In this document: positions 61,025-64,000 of the stretch, piece by piece
Position numbering within the stretch: position 1 is the stretch's first letter
Layout: every line of letters starts with the position of its first letter
Assembly (NCBI RefSeq): GCF_017652985.1
Contig: NZ_JAGGDJ010000014.1
Span: forward strand, 62,001 to 126,000
Direction: 5' to 3'
Length of the DNA: 64,000 bases
Source of the DNA: Paenibacillus artemisiicola
Lineage (GTDB): Bacteria > Bacillota > Bacilli > Paenibacillales > Paenibacillaceae
Notes under the pieces: model-generated
Database searches by the model: none
What the model was told of the DNA's origin: nothing
The model's input: the letters and a program-made list of their open reading frames with translations, nothing else
Translations under genes and position numbers: made by a program

Positions 61025-61037
61025 CCCTTGGCCAAGC

Positions 61038-61787
61038 TTATTTCTCCGAAATCGAAATCGATTGGATCGTGACGTCCTCGGTCGGCGCGCTCTCCTCGCC
61101 CGTCGCCGGATTCGCGGTCACCGGCGTCGCCGCGATCGCTTTCACGACATCCATTCCCGACGATACTTTGCCGAAGATGGTGTAGTTCGGCATGCTGTTC
61201 AAGTTCGCCGCGTCCGCACCGGTGCAGATGAAGAACTGGCTGCCGCCGGAATCCGGCTGGCCGGTGTTCGCCATCGCGATGACGCCTTCCTCGTACTTGT
61301 AGCCCTTGTTCAGCTCGTCCGGAATCGTGTAGCCCGGGCCCCCGGCGCCGGTACCGGTCGGGTCGCCGCTTTGGATCATGAAGCTTTGGATGATCCGGTG
61401 AAACTTCACGCCGTCGTAAAATTTCTCTTTGGACAGGAACACGAAGTTGTTGACCGTCTCCGGCGCGTCCTTCGCGTACAGCTCGATCGTGAAATCGCCT
61501 TTGTTCGTGCTGAAGGCGGCGCTATACGATTTGGCCGCGTCGATCGCCATCTTCGGCTTCTCGGACCACTGCTTCGATTGGCCGGTCGCGGCGTTCGAGG
61601 CGCCGGAATTGCCTCCGCCGTTCCCATTGCCGCCGTTCGATCCGCCGCCGGCCGTCGTTTCGGTCTGCGTGCCCGGATTGGTTTGGTTATTGGTTGCCGT
61701 ATCGTCGGGTTTAGTGCCGCACGCGGACGCTACAAGCAGCATCGCGGACAGGACGACCGTAAGCGCCGTCCGATTCTTCATCGTCAT
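61038..61787 (-). CDS. Cyclophilin-type peptidyl-prolyl isomerase lipoprotein
   Basis: 249 residues. Signal peptide with a lipobox LVASAC (Cys at about residue 23) and a Gly/Asn/Thr-rich tether, then a cyclophilin domain: FTIELYAKDAPETVNNFVFL, FHRIIQSFMIQSGDPTGTG, SQFFICTG and NYTIFGKVSSGMDVVKAI. It isomerises prolyl bonds of exported proteins at the outer face of the membrane. It follows the class A penicillin-binding protein gene by 61 bases and probably shares its transcript; a role in folding cell-wall enzymes is inferred. Confidence 0.92.
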   Translation of the reverse strand: MTMKNRTALTVVLSAMLLVASACGTKPDDTATNNQTNPGTQTETTAGGGSNGGNGNGGGNSGASNAATGQSKQWSEKPKMAIDAAKSYSAAFSTNKGDFTIELYAKDAPETVNNFVFLSKEKFYDGVKFHRIIQSFMIQSGDPTGTGAGGPGYTIPDELNKGYKYEEGVIAMANTGQPDSGGSQFFICTGADAANLNSMPNYTIFGKVSSGMDVVKAIAATPVTANPATGEESAPTEDVTIQSISISEK

Positions 61788-61848
61788 CTTCGTCTTAACC
61801 TCCGCAATCGCATTCGTTGTGTTCGTACTAACCGGTACGCCGCCCGGT

Positions 61849-64000
61849 TCAGTGCGTCGTCAGGAGCGGAACGTCCGTGCCGTTGCCGCCCGAACCGCCG
61901 TCCGTGCCGGAATTCGCGCCGCCGGGGGTAACGCTTTTCGTCTTGACGTCGCCTGCCGGCGGAGTCGTTGTGCCGTCGGCAGGCGTCTGGCCGCCGTTAA
62001 CCGGGGTCTGGCCGCCGTTGCCCGGCGTTTGACCGCCGTTATCCGGCGTCTCACCGCCGTTGGCCGGCGTTTGACCGCCGTCGCCCGGCGTCTGGCCGCC
62101 GTCGCCCGGCGTCTGGCCGCCGTTTCCCGGCGTTTGGCCGCCGTTATCCGGCGTTTGGCCGCCGTTGTCCGGCGTTTGGCCGCCGTTGCCCGGCGTCTGG
62201 TCGCCGTTATCCGGCGTTTGGCCGCCGTTATCCGGCGTCTGGCCGCCGTTATCCGGCGTCTGGCCGCCGTTATCCGGCGTTTGCCCGTCGTCGCCGCCGT
62301 TGCCCGGCGTGCCCGTATCGGGATTGTCCGGCTCTCCCGGCGGAAGCTCGGCGGCCGGAACATCCACCTTCGCGGCTGCCGAAGGCGTGCCTTCCATGTT
62401 CGTGGACGGATCGAACGCCGCCACGTAATATTCGTAGCTCAGGCCGGGCGCGATGGCCATATCGTCCACGCCCGTCGCGGTGAGCGAATCCATCAGCCGC
62501 GTAAACTCCGCCTCGCCCGTTGCCTTGCGGTAAATCCGGTACGTCATGCCTTGACCTTCCACGGGCGACCACGCCAGCTGCACGGCGGCCTTCTGGTCGT
62601 TGTAGACGGCGCTGAAGTTCGCGATCCCGACCGGCGGCTTCTCTTCGTGTTCTTCGGCCGGTTTCGTGAAGCTGCCTTTCGGCACGCCCTTCATCGCCTC
62701 GTCCATGACCTTGCCGAACATGGCGGCGGACTGCTCGCTGCTTTTCTTGATCATGTGATTCTTATCGGTACGATCATACCCCATCCAGACGACGGCTGTC
62801 CATTCGGGCGTGTAGCCCGCGAACCAGGCGTCGCGGTTATAGCCGTTGCTGAGACCGGGAATCCCGTTCTGCGTCGTGCCCGTCTTGCCGGCTACCGGAC
62901 GGTCGAGGCGGGCGTTCACGCCGGTGCCGCCTTTCTCGAGCACCGCCTGCAGGACGTCCGTCATGTACGCGGCCGTGGCCGGCTTCATGACCTGAGCGGC
63001 GCTCGGCGCGTTGTACGTGTAAATCGGCTCGTCTTCCTGATCGGTAATCTTGATCAGCGCGTGCGGGTCGACGCTCTTGCCGCCGTTCGCGAACGCGCTG
63101 TACGCCTTCGCCATCTGGAACGGCGTCACTCCGTACGTCAAGCCGCCCAGGCCGATGGCCAAATTGCGGTCCTTCTCGGCGTCCAGCTCGAAGCCGAGCT
63201 TCTTGGCGAAAGCGAGCCCTTTGCCGACGCCGATTTGGTTCAGCAGCCAAACGGCCGACGCGTTGCGCGACTCCTTGATGGATTGGCGCATCGGGATCGC
63301 ACCGAGGTATTTCACTTTGTTGGAGTCGGACGGGCAATAAGAGCCGTAGCAGGTTTTCACGTCCTGCAGCGTCGACCACGGGAACCAGTCGCCCGTCTCG
63401 ATGGCGGGGCCGTAGACCGTGATCGGCTTGAACGACGAGCCCGGCTGACGGGGCACCAGCACCCGGTTCAAGCCTTTGTTCACGTAATCGCGTCCGCCGA
63501 CGAGGCCTTGGATCTCGCCGCTCCGGTGATCGACGATGATCATCGCGGCCTGCTCCTTCTGTTCGTCCACGCTCTTCTCGAAATTATCGTCGTCCTCGAA
63601 TTCCTTCTCCATGGCCGACTGCGCCTGCGTGTTCAACGTCGTGTAAATCTTGTAGCCCTTGATGCGCAGCTCTTCCTCGGTAATGCCGCCGACCTTCTCC
63701 GCTTCGTCGATGACGTAGTCGACGAACGCCTGGTACGTCGGGGTATCGTCCGATTCGTCGCGCTGCACCGGCTTGTAATCGACCGCCTTGGCTTCCTCCA
63801 TCTCGGCCTTCGTGATGTAGCCCTGATCCGCCATGAGCGTAAGCACGACGGCGCGGCGCTCCTTCGAATTGTCAGGGTTGTTGATCGGGTTGTACGTCGA
63901 CGGCGCCTTCGGAATGGCCGCGAGCGTCGCGATCTGCCACAGCTTCAGGTCTTTCACGTCGGCGTTGAAATACGTCTGCGCCGCGGCTTGCACCCCGTAC
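61849..64000 (-). CDS. Class A penicillin-binding protein 1A, 5' end cut by window edge
   Basis: At least 717 residues; the N-terminus with the membrane helix and the start of the glycosyltransferase lie beyond 64,000. What is seen: the end of the glycosyltransferase domain (YGVQAAAQTYF, WQIATLAAIPKAPSTYNP), the transpeptidase with Ser in QPGSSFKPITVYGPA (SxxK), SRNAS (SxN) and GKTGTTQNG (KTG). A fibronectin III-like domain follows (about 62,300-62,640). The tail has some 15 heptads of the form GQTPDNG. It builds peptidoglycan outside the cell. It is cotranscribed with the cyclophilin gene. Confidence 0.95.
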   Translation of the reverse strand, partial: YGVQAAAQTYFNADVKDLKLWQIATLAAIPKAPSTYNPINNPDNSKERRAVVLTLMADQGYITKAEMEEAKAVDYKPVQRDESDDTPTYQAFVDYVIDEAEKVGGITEEELRIKGYKIYTTLNTQAQSAMEKEFEDDDNFEKSVDEQKEQAAMIIVDHRSGEIQGLVGGRDYVNKGLNRVLVPRQPGSSFKPITVYGPAIETGDWFPWSTLQDVKTCYGSYCPSDSNKVKYLGAIPMRQSIKESRNASAVWLLNQIGVGKGLAFAKKLGFELDAEKDRNLAIGLGGLTYGVTPFQMAKAYSAFANGGKSVDPHALIKITDQEDEPIYTYNAPSAAQVMKPATAAYMTDVLQAVLEKGGTGVNARLDRPVAGKTGTTQNGIPGLSNGYNRDAWFAGYTPEWTAVVWMGYDRTDKNHMIKKSSEQSAAMFGKVMDEAMKGVPKGSFTKPAEEHEEKPPVGIANFSAVYNDQKAAVQLAWSPVEGQGMTYRIYRKATGEAEFTRLMDSLTATGVDDMAIAPGLSYEYYVAAFDPSTNMEGTPSAAAKVDVPAAELPPGEPDNPDTGTPGNGGDDGQTPDNGGQTPDNGGQTPDNGGQTPDNGDQTPGNGGQTPDNGGQTPDNGGQTPGNGGQTPGDGGQTPGDGGQTPANGGETPDNGGQTPGNGGQTPVNGGQTPADGTTTPPAGDVKTKSVTPGGANSGTDGGSGGNGTDVPLLTTH
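61976..62290. repeat. 21-bp tandem repeats in the PBP1A tail
   Basis: About 15 in-frame copies of a 21-base unit encode GQTPDNG and variants (GQTPGNG, GQTPGDG, GQTPANG). The tail is outside the cell and likely a flexible, length-variable stalk. Copy number may vary between strains. Confidence 0.9.

Overview
The window is chromosomal DNA from a GC-rich, Gram-positive, spore-forming bacterium of the Paenibacillaceae (Paenibacillus/Cohnella type is my best guess). The reasons are the Bacillus-like gene orders spoVK-hflX-ynbB-glnR-glnA and ynzC-yneA/lexA, the DinR-type LexA boxes (GAAC-N4-GTTY), a GlnR box, Bacillus-type promoters and strong AGGAGG ribosome binding sites, all in a high-GC background. 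Most genes lie on the minus strand. I see no tRNA, rRNA, CRISPR array, IS element or prophage.

Layout. 1-7.8 kb: a cut phosphotransferase, a MOSC protein, an amino-acid permease, a membrane-anchored response-regulator receiver, a DUF3298-type protein, a GNAT enzyme, an orphan ABC ATPase, a 73-residue protein under two LexA boxes, a 44-residue protein and a HAD phosphatase. 7.8-15.6 kb: topoisomerase III (apparently with a CTG start), a membrane-anchored lysozyme-like protein, gltD, folA-thyA and a thioesterase. 15.8-20.7 kb: the pyruvate dehydrogenase operon pdhABCD. 21-24 kb: an esterase, a low-molecular-weight phosphatase, a TRIC-type channel and thiN. 24-26.6 kb: a MutS2 paralogue without a Smr domain behind a long structured leader RNA that carries an 8-codon ORF. 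26.6-33.7 kb: a metallo-hydrolase, two GNATs and a nitrilase, a two-component system and a Ser/Thr kinase fused to a P-loop-like domain. 33.7-42.3 kb: an RNA methyltransferase and ABC ATPase, then a DNA-repair run (nfo, mutM, HAD, mrfB, mrfA). 42.4-49.8 kb: a YfhP-like membrane protein, RNase Z, metH, divergent mtnD and a HAD protein. 49.8-55.7 kb: a membrane protein, an aldo/keto reductase, ynzC, yneA, lexA, an unknown protein, glnA and glnR. 55.7-64 kb: ynbB, hflX, spoVK, a YdcF-like protein, a DUF402 protein, a cyclophilin lipoprotein and a class A penicillin-binding protein that runs off the end.

Shared themes. DNA damage: LexA and its own multi-box control region, YneA, a small protein with a textbook SOS operator, and mrfA with a LexA-like box, next to the nfo and mutM base-excision genes. 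Central metabolism: the PDH complex, glutamate/glutamine synthesis with GlnR, and one-carbon/methionine metabolism (thyA, folA, metH, mtnD). Ribosome/RNA: HflX, RNase Z, an FtsJ-type methyltransferase and the MutS2 paralogue. The observation most worth following is the structured, uORF-containing leader at 26,275-26,531 upstream of the Smr-less MutS2. It resembles a ribosome-sensing attenuator controlling a ribosome-acting ATPase. All starts, structures and regulatory sites were read by eye; no database search was run.
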